31,291 bases of DNA from CAZKWG01 sp964615375 (GCA_964615375.1 CAZTOW010000078.1:1-31291), one strand, 5' to 3'; positions 16,370-24,287 are shown, numbered from the stretch's first letter. Program-made: numbers and translations. The notes: generated by a model from the letters alone, not told the origin.

Positions 16370-17011
16370 ATGTTCAAGGCGCTGAGTGGGTTCGGTGTGG
16401 TGGCGTTCCTGGTGGGTGGCTGCGCGGACAAGGGCGGCGACGACACGGGCGGCGCGCAGGAGACGGGCGGCGGCGAGGACACCGGGGCCCTGGTCGGCGC
16501 CGACCTCGTGGGCACCTGGGCCAGCACCGGCTGTGAGGCCTACCCGGACGGATCGGGCGGCTACAACTACCTCACCCGCACGTTCACGCTCACGGAGTCG
16601 AGCTGGAACCTGGAGCTCGTCCTCTACGGCGACGACGCCTGCTCCTACCCGCTGTTCACGGCGGTCATCGACGGGCCGTACACGCTGCTGGGCCTCTCCG
16701 AGATCGTGGACGGCGCCACCGAGGGCAACTTCGGGCTCACCACCAACGTCTGGACGGCGCACGACGCGAGCATGGCCGACTACTTCACGGCCTCCGGCTG
16801 CGGCTCGGCCGCCTGGGAGGTCGGCGTGCCCCAGGACGTGAGCGCCACCGGCTGCATCGGCGTCGCCCACCCCGTCGCCGACTGCCCGCAGGAGTACGAC
16901 GTCGTGGGGGTGGACGGCGATGAGCTGCGCTTCGGCGAGCGCGTCACCGACATGTGCACGGAGGAGGGGCGCCCGTCCGCGCTGGGGAGCTACGCGGTGA
17001 CGCGGCAGTGA
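16370..17011 (+). CDS. Lipoprotein with a single APCDD1-like domain
   Basis: 213 residues from ATG 16370, with AAGGAG at 16358-16363. A lipoprotein signal ends in lipobox V-G-G-C (Cys18), followed by an Asp/Gly/Thr linker (20-45). Residues 47-213 match the APCDD1 domain of animal Wnt inhibitors in motif order: GTWASTGCE (48-56), YLTRTFT (67-73), DACSYPLFT (89-97), G-x-Y (102-104), CG (144-145) and W149, DVSATGC (156-162), EYD (175-177), LRFGERVTD (186-194) and RP (201-202). Four of the cysteines (55, 91, 144, 162) fall at the conserved positions. Animal APCDD1 has two such domains and a C-terminal anchor; here there is one, with a lipid anchor. The match is from memory of the family. The function here is unknown; a lipid- or ligand-binding envelope barrel is an inference. 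Confidence 0.82.
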   Translation: MFKALSGFGVVAFLVGGCADKGGDDTGGAQETGGGEDTGALVGADLVGTWASTGCEAYPDGSGGYNYLTRTFTLTESSWNLELVLYGDDACSYPLFTAVIDGPYTLLGLSEIVDGATEGNFGLTTNVWTAHDASMADYFTASGCGSAAWEVGVPQDVSATGCIGVAHPVADCPQEYDVVGVDGDELRFGERVTDMCTEEGRPSALGSYAVTRQ

Positions 17012-17030
17012 GGGCTCACACCCCCAGCCC

Positions 17031-17510
17031 TCACACCCCCAGCCCCCGCGCCACCGCCGCCCAGTCCCGCGCCGGCTCTACCCAGCCGAGGCCGCTCCGG
17101 GCGTCCTCGCCGAACCAGAGCAGGCGCGGGACCAGGCCCCGCAGGTGCTCCAGCACGTCCAGGCGGTCGTCGATGAACGTGCTCAGCCCCAGCTCGCGGG
17201 CGTGGTTGGCCTTCTCCGGGCGGCGCAGGCAGAAGCGCAGGTGATTCCGCGGCATGCCGGTGCGCGCGTAGAAGCCGTGGTGGTCCAGCCAGGCGCGGGT
17301 CTTGTCCTGCACGGAGGGCCCGCACTTGGAGACCAGCCAGACCTGGCCCCCGGCGCGGGCGACGAGGCGGGCGATGACCTCGAAGGCGCCGTCCGCGGGC
17401 GGGGTGAGCAGCGCGTCCGAGAGCCTGCTTCCGAGGAAGCGCGTGTCGGCGACGCCGTCCACGCTGGGGCCGATGATCACGCGGCCGATGTCGATCCCGA
17501 TCCGTTCCAT
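17031..17510 (-). CDS. HAD-like hydrolase-fold protein
   Basis: 159 residues; GGAGG lies 5 bases before the ATG on this strand. A compact HAD-type layout is visible: motif I GIDIGRVI (nucleophile Asp7), motif II WLVSKCG (Ser), a Lys in the PEKANHA segment, and motif IV FIDDRLDVLEHL. The overall pattern resembles the 5'(3')-deoxyribonucleotidase-like cap-less HAD proteins. The second Asp of the DxD motif is Gly, which in HAD enzymes argues against ordinary phosphatase chemistry. The substrate is unknown. It diverges from the second LysR gene. Confidence 0.75.
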   Translation of the reverse strand: MERIGIDIGRVIIGPSVDGVADTRFLGSRLSDALLTPPADGAFEVIARLVARAGGQVWLVSKCGPSVQDKTRAWLDHHGFYARTGMPRNHLRFCLRRPEKANHARELGLSTFIDDRLDVLEHLRGLVPRLLWFGEDARSGLGWVEPARDWAAVARGLGV

Positions 17511-17532
17511 GATGTCCTCCGGTTTGATGGCC

Positions 17533-17575
17533 TTGACATCACCCGCGGGATGCTTCAGAACTACGAGTAAACTCG
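17533..17575. promoter_or_regulatory. Candidate promoter and operator between HAD and LysR genes
   Basis: A consensus -35 hexamer TTGACA lies at 17533-17538 reading towards the LysR gene, but no good -10 is found at normal spacing. A small perfect inverted repeat CGAGT-AA-ACTCG sits at 17564-17575, 25 bp before the LysR start. The 90-bp divergent spacer is notably richer in A/T than its flanks. Confidence 0.35.
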
Positions 17576-17600
17576 GAAGGTCTATTCAAGGATCCGATAG

Positions 17601-18470
17601 ATGATCGTGCCTGCCCCACCCGATGATCTCGGCGAGCTGAAGCTGGAGTGGCTGCGCGGCTGGGTCCACGTCGCCGAGGCGGGCGGCTTCACGGCGGGGG
17701 CGCGGCGGGCGGGGATCTCGCAGCCGGCCCTGCACACGCAGGTGGGCCAGCTCGCGCGCTGGGCGGGGGAGCCGCTCTACCTGCGGGACGGGCGGCGGCT
17801 CAACCTGACGCCGCGGGGTCAGGAGGTGCTGCGGCTGGCGCGGGCGGTGCTGGCGGAGATCGGTCGCTTTCAGGCGGACGCGCGGGCGGAGCCGGTGACC
17901 CTGAGCGCGGGGCGGGCCACCCACCTCTACCTGCTGGCGGAGCCGCTGCGGCGCTGGGTGGGCGAGGGCGGGGCGCTGCGCCTGCGCTCGGAGTCGGGGG
18001 AGGAGGCGCTGCAGAGCGTGCTGGAGGGGAGGGCGCAGCTCGCGGTGGCGCCGCTGCCCCGGCCGGATCCGCGGCTTCGGAGCGCGCGCCTGCGCGTGGC
18101 GGGCGTGGTGGCGGTGCTGCGGCGGGATGATCCGCTCTCCCGCGCGCGGACGCTCACCCTGGCCGAGCTGGCCGAGCGCGAGCTGCTGCTCCCGCCCCCG
18201 GCCCGCCCGCTGCGCCTCGCGGTGGACGCCGCCTTCGCCGATCGGGGCCTCTCTCCGCGCGTGGGGCTCGAGCTGGAGGGCTGGGACCTGCTGGTCCACT
18301 ACGCGAGCCTCGGGGTCGGGGTGGCGCTGGTCAACGACTACGTGCCCCTGCCCGAGGGGGCGGTGGGCGTGCCTGTGCCCGAGCTGCCTCGGGTAGAGCT
18401 GCGGGTGCTGGCGCTGCGCGGGGTGCAGGGGCCGGCGCGGACGCTCTATGATCGGCTGGTGGGGCCATGA
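17601..18470 (+). CDS. LysR-family transcriptional regulator
   Basis: 289 residues. The N-terminal helix-turn-helix is clear (WVHVAEAGGFTAGARRAGISQPALHTQVGQLARWAGEPLYLR, about residues 21-62), followed by LTPRGQEVLRLARAVL and a truncated-looking effector-binding domain ending in the typical Leu/Arg-rich C-terminus. It is divergent from the HAD gene. Its stop overlaps the ATG of kptA by 4 bp (ATGA, 18467-18470), so the two are translationally coupled; this is an unusual partner for a LysR protein. It is not closely similar to the other LysR protein in the window. Confidence 0.9.
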   Translation: MIVPAPPDDLGELKLEWLRGWVHVAEAGGFTAGARRAGISQPALHTQVGQLARWAGEPLYLRDGRRLNLTPRGQEVLRLARAVLAEIGRFQADARAEPVTLSAGRATHLYLLAEPLRRWVGEGGALRLRSESGEEALQSVLEGRAQLAVAPLPRPDPRLRSARLRVAGVVAVLRRDDPLSRARTLTLAELAERELLLPPPARPLRLAVDAAFADRGLSPRVGLELEGWDLLVHYASLGVGVALVNDYVPLPEGAVGVPVPELPRVELRVLALRGVQGPARTLYDRLVGP

Positions 18471-19003
18471 GCCGCGCGCTGGGCAAGGCCCTGGCCCTGC
18501 TGCTGCGGCACGATCCCGGGCGCTTCGGCGTGACGCTGGACGCGGCGGGCTGGGCGGAGCTGGACGCGGTGGCGGGGGCGATCCGGGCGGACGGAGCGCC
18601 GATCGGGCGGGAGCGCCTGCTGCGGGTGGTTGCCGAGGACGACAAGGGGCGCTTCGTGCTCTCGGCAGACGGGCGGCGGATCCGGGCGGCGCAGGGGCAC
18701 TCCCTCGGGGTGGACCTGGGGCTCCGGCCGGTCGAGCCCCCGGAGCTGCTCTGGCATGGCACAGGGGCGCACCTCGTCCCGCGCATCCTGGCCGAGGGGC
18801 TGCGCCCCATGGGCCGGCAGCACGTCCACCTCTCAGCGGACGAGGCGACGGCGCGGCGGGTGGCGCTGCGACGGAGGGGCGAGATCGCGATCCTGCGCGT
18901 CCTGGCGGGGGAGATGGCGCGGGCGGGGCTGGCGCTCTACCGGGCGGAGAACGGGGTCTGGCTGGCGGACGCGGTGCCGCCGGGCTTCCTGCGCGCGGGC
19001 TGA
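18467..19003 (+). CDS. kptA: RNA 2'-phosphotransferase (Tpt1/KptA family)
   Basis: 178 residues, normal length. This family transfers an internal RNA 2'-phosphate to NAD+, giving ADP-ribose 1'',2''-cyclic phosphate. Visible motifs are LRHDP (R14, H15), RIRAAQGHS (R73), LWHGT (96-99), HVHLSADE (119-126) and NGVWLADAVP near the end, so the catalytic Arg-His-Arg set is present at least in its first three members. In bacteria no tRNA-splicing substrate is established; roles in RNA repair or ADP-ribosylation are suggested for the family. No RNA ligase is in the window. Its ATG overlaps the LysR stop. Confidence 0.9.
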   Translation: MSRALGKALALLLRHDPGRFGVTLDAAGWAELDAVAGAIRADGAPIGRERLLRVVAEDDKGRFVLSADGRRIRAAQGHSLGVDLGLRPVEPPELLWHGTGAHLVPRILAEGLRPMGRQHVHLSADEATARRVALRRRGEIAILRVLAGEMARAGLALYRAENGVWLADAVPPGFLRAG

Positions 19004-19011
19004 GCCGGGAC

Positions 19012-20271
19012 CTACAGGTCGGAGCGGAGCCAGCCGCGCTCGCGGGCGATCATGGCCTCCTCCTCCATGCGCGACAGCGTCTCGCCGTCGTTCAGCAAGG
19101 TGTGGCCGATCTCCTGGAGCGCGTCTCCGGAGATCCAGCCCTCCTCCTGGAGGTCGAGCGCCAGCGACCAGGCGGAGGGGTGGAGGCGGGTGAGGTCGGG
19201 CAGCACCCAGGGCTCCAGCGGGATGGCGCTGGGGTGGCCGGTCTCGTGGATGTAGATGGCCTGGACCGGGGCGCGCCCGCCCAGGGCGGCGAGGGCGGCG
19301 GGGGCGACGCGGGCGATGTCGTCCCGCCAGACCTGGGCCACGCTCAGGCGCTCGAGCTCGGTCATCAGCGCGCTGAGCTCCAGCTCGCCGCGGGTGAGCC
19401 GCGCGTAGAGGTTGTAGACGACGAAGTCGGCCTCCGAGTCGTCACCCATCAGGATCTCGGGCGTCTCGGGCGGGATCTCGGCGCGGAGCTTGAGCAGCCA
19501 GGTGAGCTTGTACCCGATCTGCTCCTCCAGCGCGGCCTTCAGCTCGCCCAGCGGCACCTCGCCCCCGCTCGCCAGCTCCTTCATCGGCTTCAGCACCAGC
19601 AGCGAGGGCCGGATGCGGTCCAGGGCCATGCGGCCCTCCAGGCACTGCTTGAAGAAGGTGGGGCTGCCCGAGAGGAAGGTGATCGGCCGGTAATCCCGCG
19701 GCGAGCTGCCCTGGAGGGCGCGGTAGACCTCGGGCATGCCGGCGAGCGGCACGCGCTCGGCGGCGCTGAGCGTGAGCAGCTTCGCCATGCCCCCGGCGGA
19801 GTGGAAGTCGGTCACGAGGTAGGTCAGGTCGATGTCGGAGCGCACCACGGGGTCGGCGTGGCCCGCGGCGAGCAGGCGGACGGGGGCGCGGCCGATCTCC
19901 TGGTCCCCGCGCTTCGCCACCACGGTCCACAGGCCGGGGGAGACCTCGGGGAAGTCCAGCGCGGCCTCCAGCATGCCCTCCTCGCTGGCCCGGAAGCTGC
20001 GGGTGAGCGCGGCGGCGCCGTCCTCGCCGACCAGGGAGAGCTCCACCTCGGCGTGGTCGAGCTCGCGCTGGCTGGCCTGCACGCGGGGGAGGTCAGAGGG
20101 CTCCAGGCGGCGCAGCACCCGACCGCGCACGATCACGCGGCGGGTGGTGCCGAGCGCGGTGTGGAGGTCGGCGACGGGGCGCTCGTCCTGCGCGGCCGGG
20201 GTTGGGGCCGCTGGCTTGGAGCCGTCCTGTCTACACGCGGTGAGCAGCAGGAGGAGCGCGCCGGAGATCAT
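19012..20271 (-). CDS. App1-family phosphatidate-phosphatase-like lipoprotein
   Basis: 419 residues. A short lipoprotein signal has its lipobox Cys at residue 13 (LLLLLTAC). The C-terminal half is the App1/DUF2183 HAD-like catalytic domain: VRSDIDLTYL with D146 and D148 (DxDxT), FLSGSP with S201, K255, and GDDSEAD with D277-D278. App1 in yeast is a Mg-dependent phosphatidate phosphatase; bacterial members are little studied. Residues 30-130 form an unrecognised beta-rich N-terminal domain. A lipid anchor would put the enzyme in the periplasm facing a membrane. It starts 6 bp after the YtfJ-like gene ends, so both are probably co-transcribed. Confidence 0.86.
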   Translation of the reverse strand: MISGALLLLLTACRQDGSKPAAPTPAAQDERPVADLHTALGTTRRVIVRGRVLRRLEPSDLPRVQASQRELDHAEVELSLVGEDGAAALTRSFRASEEGMLEAALDFPEVSPGLWTVVAKRGDQEIGRAPVRLLAAGHADPVVRSDIDLTYLVTDFHSAGGMAKLLTLSAAERVPLAGMPEVYRALQGSSPRDYRPITFLSGSPTFFKQCLEGRMALDRIRPSLLVLKPMKELASGGEVPLGELKAALEEQIGYKLTWLLKLRAEIPPETPEILMGDDSEADFVVYNLYARLTRGELELSALMTELERLSVAQVWRDDIARVAPAALAALGGRAPVQAIYIHETGHPSAIPLEPWVLPDLTRLHPSAWSLALDLQEEGWISGDALQEIGHTLLNDGETLSRMEEEAMIARERGWLRSDL

Positions 20272-20277
20272 GTCGCG

Positions 20278-20808
20278 CTACTGCTTCATCAGCTCGAGCA
20301 CGAGGTTGTACGTGGACTCGATCTCGGCGGGCGTCATCGCGCCGCTCTTGAGGTAGCGGACGGTCCCGGTCTTGTCGACCACGATGACCACCGACTTCTC
20401 GTCGCAGTCGCCGAGCTGCCAGGCGTTCTTGAGCAGGTGCGCGGGATCCGTGAGGATCGTGGCGTCGTACTTCTCGATCTTCTTGCGCACGATGCTGCGG
20501 ATCACGCTGTCCGGCAGCCAGGTGTCCTTCATGTTGGCCACGCCGACGCCGCGGTAGACAGTCTTGTCCAGGTTGGCCGCCTTCAGCTTGTCAGCGAAGG
20601 GATCGTTCTGATCCGACACGTCGGGGTCGGAGTAGAAGATGGCCAGCACCTTGGTGCCGAAGTCGGGGATCTTGGCCGGCTTGTCGTTACCGTCGCGCAG
20701 CTCGGGGTTCGTGAGCTTCTGGCCGACGGAGGCGGCGAGCGCGTCGGGCGCCTGGAGGCCGAGGAGGAGCGCGGCGGCGAGCAGGCCACGGGTCAGGGTG
20801 CGGGTCAT
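20278..20808 (-). CDS. YtfJ-family periplasmic thioredoxin-fold protein
   Basis: 176 residues; AGGAG lies 6 bases before the ATG. A Sec signal peptide (LLAAALLLGLQAPDALAA) precedes a thioredoxin-like domain that aligns with E. coli YtfJ, especially KNAWQLGDCDEKSVVIVVDKTGTVRYLKSGAMT (about residues 126-158). The redox CxxC is absent, as in YtfJ, so it is not a dithiol oxidoreductase. The only cysteine in the mature domain is in LGDCDEKS. A TATGAT-like -10 element lies on the minus strand at 20844-20849. It sits in a likely two-gene unit with the App1-like lipoprotein. Confidence 0.85.
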   Translation of the reverse strand: MTRTLTRGLLAAALLLGLQAPDALAASVGQKLTNPELRDGNDKPAKIPDFGTKVLAIFYSDPDVSDQNDPFADKLKAANLDKTVYRGVGVANMKDTWLPDSVIRSIVRKKIEKYDATILTDPAHLLKNAWQLGDCDEKSVVIVVDKTGTVRYLKSGAMTPAEIESTYNLVLELMKQ

Positions 20809-20881
20809 CGGAGGCTCCTGGGAGTGGGAGGAAGGGACCGCCTATCATAACGCGAACGACACGACTTCGATTCCGCGCGAC

Positions 20882-21796
20882 TCAGGCCGCCGCCTGCGGG
20901 GCCAGCCTCCACTCGGACGGGCTCAGGCCCACCTCGCGCTTGAAGGCGCGGGAGAAGGCGGCCTCGCTCTGGTAGCCGACGGCGGTGGCGACCTCGGACA
21001 CGCTGGCCGGGGTGCGCAGGCGCTCGCGGGCCAGCACCATGCGCACGCGGGTGAGGTAGGAGCCGGGGGGCTCGCCAATGCAGGCGCTCCAGCGCTCGAA
21101 GAAGGCGGTGCGGGAGAGGGCGGCGGCGCGGGCCAGACGCTCGGCGGTCCAGTCGCGCTCGGGGTGGCGGTGGAGCAGGCTCAGCGCGGGCTCCAGGCGA
21201 GGGTCGGCGCTGGCGCGGAGCCAGCCGCTGGCGGCCTCGGAGGTGGACAGCCCGCGCAGGCAGTGGACCAGCAGGAGCTCGGCGAGGCGCCCGGCCATGT
21301 GGGCGGAGCCGGGGCGGGCGCCGTCCAGATCGGCGTTCAGCAGGCGGGCGGTGGCGCTCATCCAGCTCTGGTGCTCGCCGGTGGCGGAGGCGTGGAGCAC
21401 GCGGGGGAGCACGGGCAGCAGCAGGGCCCGGCCCTCGCCGGTGAAGCGGAAGCTGCCGCAGAGGATCCGGGTCAGGCCCTCGCCCAGCCCGCCGCGCACG
21501 CAGGGCAGGCCGTCCGGGCCGGAGGTGGCGGGGAGGCTGCGCAGCGGACGCTCGAGCAAGCCTGGACCGCTGCGCAGAACGTGCGCGTCCCCGTGGGGGA
21601 TGACCAGGAAGTCGCCCTCCCCGAAGTCCAGGGTCTGGCCGTCGCACAGGATCTGGCCTCGACCCTCCTGGATGATGTGGAAGATGGCGCCCGGAGCCCC
21701 GGTGGTGCTGACGGCGTAGCGCCCGGCGAGCTCGGCCCGGGAGAAGAGGGCGGACTCGACGCGAGCCAGGGAGAGCACGGCGCTGAGCGGATCCAA
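20882..21796 (-). CDS. AraC-family transcriptional regulator with AraC-type cupin sensor
   Basis: 304 residues. I chose TTG 21796 because GGAGG lies 4 bases upstream on this strand and no better start exists inside. The N-terminal half is a cupin sensor (GAIFHIIQEGRGQI, FGEGDFLVIPHGDAHVL). The C-terminal AraC helix-turn-helix pair is complete (WTAERLARAAALSRTAFFERW, then SVSEVATAVGYQSEAAFSRAFKREVGLSPSEWR). This cupin_6 class typically senses small ligands and controls neighbouring oxidoreductase or efflux genes. It is divergent from the small membrane protein across 93 bp. Confidence 0.93.
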   Translation of the reverse strand: MDPLSAVLSLARVESALFSRAELAGRYAVSTTGAPGAIFHIIQEGRGQILCDGQTLDFGEGDFLVIPHGDAHVLRSGPGLLERPLRSLPATSGPDGLPCVRGGLGEGLTRILCGSFRFTGEGRALLLPVLPRVLHASATGEHQSWMSATARLLNADLDGARPGSAHMAGRLAELLLVHCLRGLSTSEAASGWLRASADPRLEPALSLLHRHPERDWTAERLARAAALSRTAFFERWSACIGEPPGSYLTRVRMVLARERLRTPASVSEVATAVGYQSEAAFSRAFKREVGLSPSEWRLAPQAAA

Positions 21797-21889
21797 GGGG
21801 CCTCCGGACGATCGGCACAGACACCTGTACACCCTGCAAGGCGTCCGCGCACGTCCGCCCGCTACAGTGAGGGTGTCTGGAGGTGCTCC

Positions 21890-22141
21890 ATGGGTCGTGT
21901 GTACGGTGCGACGCTGGCCAATTTCTTCTTCCCCGGTCTCGGCTACATCATCCTCGGCGACCGGGTCGCGCTCGCGGTGGCCTGGCTGCTGGGCGTGATC
22001 GGGCTCACCTACGTCGAGACCAGCCTGAAGCCTGTCGATGGTAGCCTGTACACGGCGATGTTCGCGAGCGTGTTCATCATGAACACCGCGTTCGCGATCG
22101 ACGCCTTCAAGGTCGGCAAGGCGAAGTTCGGCAAGAGCTGA
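21890..22141 (+). CDS. Small membrane protein (TM2-like)
   Basis: 83 residues from ATG 21890 with GGAGG at 21879-21883. Hydrophobic segments: LANFFFPGLGYIILG, VALAVAWLLGVIGLTYV and MFASVFIMNTAFAIDAF. The FFFPGLGYIILGD start resembles the first helix of TM2-type or related small membrane proteins, but the match is loose. It is followed after 9 bp by an SRPBCC gene. The function is unknown. Confidence 0.7.
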   Translation: MGRVYGATLANFFFPGLGYIILGDRVALAVAWLLGVIGLTYVETSLKPVDGSLYTAMFASVFIMNTAFAIDAFKVGKAKFGKS

Positions 22142-22150
22142 GGAGCGGAC

Positions 22151-22567
22151 ATGGACGGCTTCGAGCTGAGCGTGCAAATCCCGGCGAGCCCGGATCAGGT
22201 CTTCCAGCACTGGGTGGAGGGCGCGGGCCACGCGGCCATGAGCGGCGGGGGCGCGAGCTCCGAGCCCTGGCCGGGCGGGGCGTTCTCGGCCTGGGACGGC
22301 TACATCCGAGGACACCACGTCGCGCTGGAGCCGGGGCGCCGGATCGTGCAGCGCTGGCGCACGGCGGAGTTCCCCGGCGAGGCGCCGGACAGCCTGGTCG
22401 AGATCACGCTCGCCGAAGACGAGGGGGGGACGCGGATCACGCTGCGCCACACGGAGATCCCGGAGGGCCAGGGCGAGCGCTACCGCGGCGGCTGGGACCA
22501 CTTCTACTTCCAGCCGATGCGGGCCTTCTTCGGGGGGCAGGGTGCTGGGGAGGCTGGGGCGGAATAG
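22151..22567 (+). CDS. SRPBCC (AHSA1-type) domain protein
   Basis: 138 residues with GAGGAG just before the ATG, spaced 9 bp after the previous stop. The fold is the START/Bet v1-like SRPBCC type: an N-terminal strand with SPDQVFQHWVEG, a central beta-sheet (SAWDGYIRGHHVALEPGRRIVQRWRTAEFP, then SLVEITLAEDEGGTRITLRHTEIP) and a C-terminal helix beginning GGWDHFYFQPMRAFF. Such proteins bind hydrophobic ligands or act on chaperones; the ligand is not known. It lies in a short plus-strand run with the TM2-like and DUF420 genes. Confidence 0.85.
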   Translation: MDGFELSVQIPASPDQVFQHWVEGAGHAAMSGGGASSEPWPGGAFSAWDGYIRGHHVALEPGRRIVQRWRTAEFPGEAPDSLVEITLAEDEGGTRITLRHTEIPEGQGERYRGGWDHFYFQPMRAFFGGQGAGEAGAE

Positions 22568-22593
22568 GTCTCTCCCTGAAAAAGGGGGGCGAC

Positions 22594-23067
22594 ATGCTGC
22601 CGCAGGGCTTTCTCGGGACGCGCGCGGACGTGCTGATGGACGTCGTCATCGTCGCGCTGGTGGTCATCCTCCCGCTGCTGGTCATCTCGCGCGGGCTGGC
22701 TCGAAAGGGCAGCTACGCGGCGCACAAGCGCCTGATGCTCTGGCTGGCGGGCGGGCTCGGCGTGGCGGTGGCGCTCTTCGAGACCGATCTGCGCCTCAGC
22801 GGCGGGATCTTCGAGCTCACGAAGGCCAGCCCCTACGCGGGCACGCTCTTCCTGAACGCCTCCATCTACATCCACACGCTGCTGAGCATCTCCACGGCGC
22901 TGCTGTGGATCGTGCTGATCGCGATGAGCCTGCGGCGCTTCCCGAACCCGCCGGCCCCCGGCGCCTTCTCCCACCGCCACCGGGTGCTGGGGCGGCTGGG
23001 GATGCTGGGCATGACCCTGACCGGGCTGACGGGGCTGGAGCTCTACATCTTCGGGTTCGCGCTCTGA
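22594..23067 (+). CDS. DUF420-family membrane protein
   Basis: 157 residues with four membrane helices and three conserved His-containing spots: AAHKRLM, IYIHTLLS and HRHRVLGRLGM. This pattern is that of DUF420 (B. subtilis YozB/CtaM-like), linked to cytochrome oxidase assembly in Firmicutes. No oxidase gene is nearby, so the role is inferred only from family. Its last 25 bp overlap the 3' end of the convergent MFS gene (23043-23067). Confidence 0.82.
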   Translation: MLPQGFLGTRADVLMDVVIVALVVILPLLVISRGLARKGSYAAHKRLMLWLAGGLGVAVALFETDLRLSGGIFELTKASPYAGTLFLNASIYIHTLLSISTALLWIVLIAMSLRRFPNPPAPGAFSHRHRVLGRLGMLGMTLTGLTGLELYIFGFAL

Positions 23068-24287
23068 GCGCTCAGGCGCCCGAGCGCGCCCGGCAGGCCC
23101 GCGCCCAGCAGGATCGCGCCCGCGGCCGAGGCCAGGCCCGCCAGCGCGAAGTGGCCGGGGTAGCCAAAGGATTGCGCTGAGTAGCCGCTGAGCAGGCTCC
23201 CCGCCATGGTGGCGGCGACGAAGGCGCTCGCCTGGAGGGTGTAGTCCGTGCCGCTCTTCCCCTCGTCGCGGCGGCAGCCTTCCATCATCGCCGTGAACAC
23301 GCTCACCGTGGCGAGACCGCTGCAGAGGTGCTCGAGCGCGGCGGCGGCGTAGAGCAGCGGCGCGCCGCCGAGGTGCAGGGCGGGCAGGGCCCAGAGGCCG
23401 ATGGCGGCGCTCTGGGCGAGCCCGAAGACCAGGACCGCGCGCCCCAGGCCCAGGCGCCGCACCACCAGCCCGCCCGCCATCGCCCCCACCAGCCCGGCGG
23501 CGAAGCCCACCGTGCCCAGCAGCGCGCCGATCTCGCCGATGTCCAGCCCCAGATCCACCAGCAGCGGGCGCAGCATGGCGTTGGCCATGGCCTCGCCCAG
23601 CTTGAAGACCATGATCAGCCCGATCCAGGCCGGCATCCCGGGGCGCGTGGCGGCCTCGGCCAGGTCGGTGAGCGGCGTGAAGGCCGGGCGCGGGGCTGAG
23701 GCCAGCGGGCGCTCGCGGTGCAGCAGGACGGGCACGCTCGCCAGCACCAGCAGGCCGGACATCCCCAGGAAGGTGGGCGCCCAGCCGACCTGGGAGAAGA
23801 CCCAGAGCAGCGCGCCGCCGCCGATGATCATGCCGAGGCGGTAGGCGGCGACCTGTAGCCCATTGCCCAGCCCGCGCTCCGACGGCTCCAGCAGCTCCAC
23901 CGCCAGCCCGTCGGTGGCGATGTCCTGGGTCGCGGCCAGCAGGTTGGCCACGAAGGTCCCCGCCGCCACCAGCAGGAGCGCGTCCCGCGGCTCCACCCCC
24001 GCCAGCAGCGCCATCGTCAGCGCCGTCAGCGCCTGCAGCGGGATGAGCCAGGCCCGCCGCCGCCCGAGCCCGAGGGCGCCGGAGGGTGTGGCGTCCACAA
24101 GGGGGGCCCAGAGGAACTTGAGCATCCAGGGCAGGGCCAGGACGCTGGAGGCGCCGATGGCGGGTAGGGAGAGGCCCTGCTCGCGGAGGAGGACGGGGAG
24201 GGCCTGCAGGAAGAAGCCGTAGGGCAGGCCCTGGGAGAGGTAGAGGCTGGCGAGGAGCCCGAGGCGGCGGGTGGGGGTGAGGGGCAT
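23043..24287 (-). CDS. MFS permease, AmpG-like
   Basis: 414 residues from ATG 24287, with about 12 membrane helices. The start LGLLASLYLSQGLPYGFFLQALPVLL, then LPWMLKFLWAPLVDAT and a DIATDGLAVELL segment, is typical of AmpG-type (PAT family) permeases, which import anhydro-muropeptides in enterobacteria. The substrate here is not certain. In-frame sequence upstream of this ATG is discarded because it lacks a membrane start and runs into the next gene. It converges with the DUF420 gene with a 25-bp overlap. Confidence 0.85.
   Translation of the reverse strand: MPLTPTRRLGLLASLYLSQGLPYGFFLQALPVLLREQGLSLPAIGASSVLALPWMLKFLWAPLVDATPSGALGLGRRRAWLIPLQALTALTMALLAGVEPRDALLLVAAGTFVANLLAATQDIATDGLAVELLEPSERGLGNGLQVAAYRLGMIIGGGALLWVFSQVGWAPTFLGMSGLLVLASVPVLLHRERPLASAPRPAFTPLTDLAEAATRPGMPAWIGLIMVFKLGEAMANAMLRPLLVDLGLDIGEIGALLGTVGFAAGLVGAMAGGLVVRRLGLGRAVLVFGLAQSAAIGLWALPALHLGGAPLLYAAAALEHLCSGLATVSVFTAMMEGCRRDEGKSGTDYTLQASAFVAATMAGSLLSGYSAQSFGYPGHFALAGLASAAGAILLGAGLPGALGRLSAQSANPKM

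Noticed and set aside
21797..22501. Upstream extension of the AraC gene
   Set aside because: It is antisense to the small membrane and SRPBCC genes; TTG 21796 has a strong ribosome-binding site.
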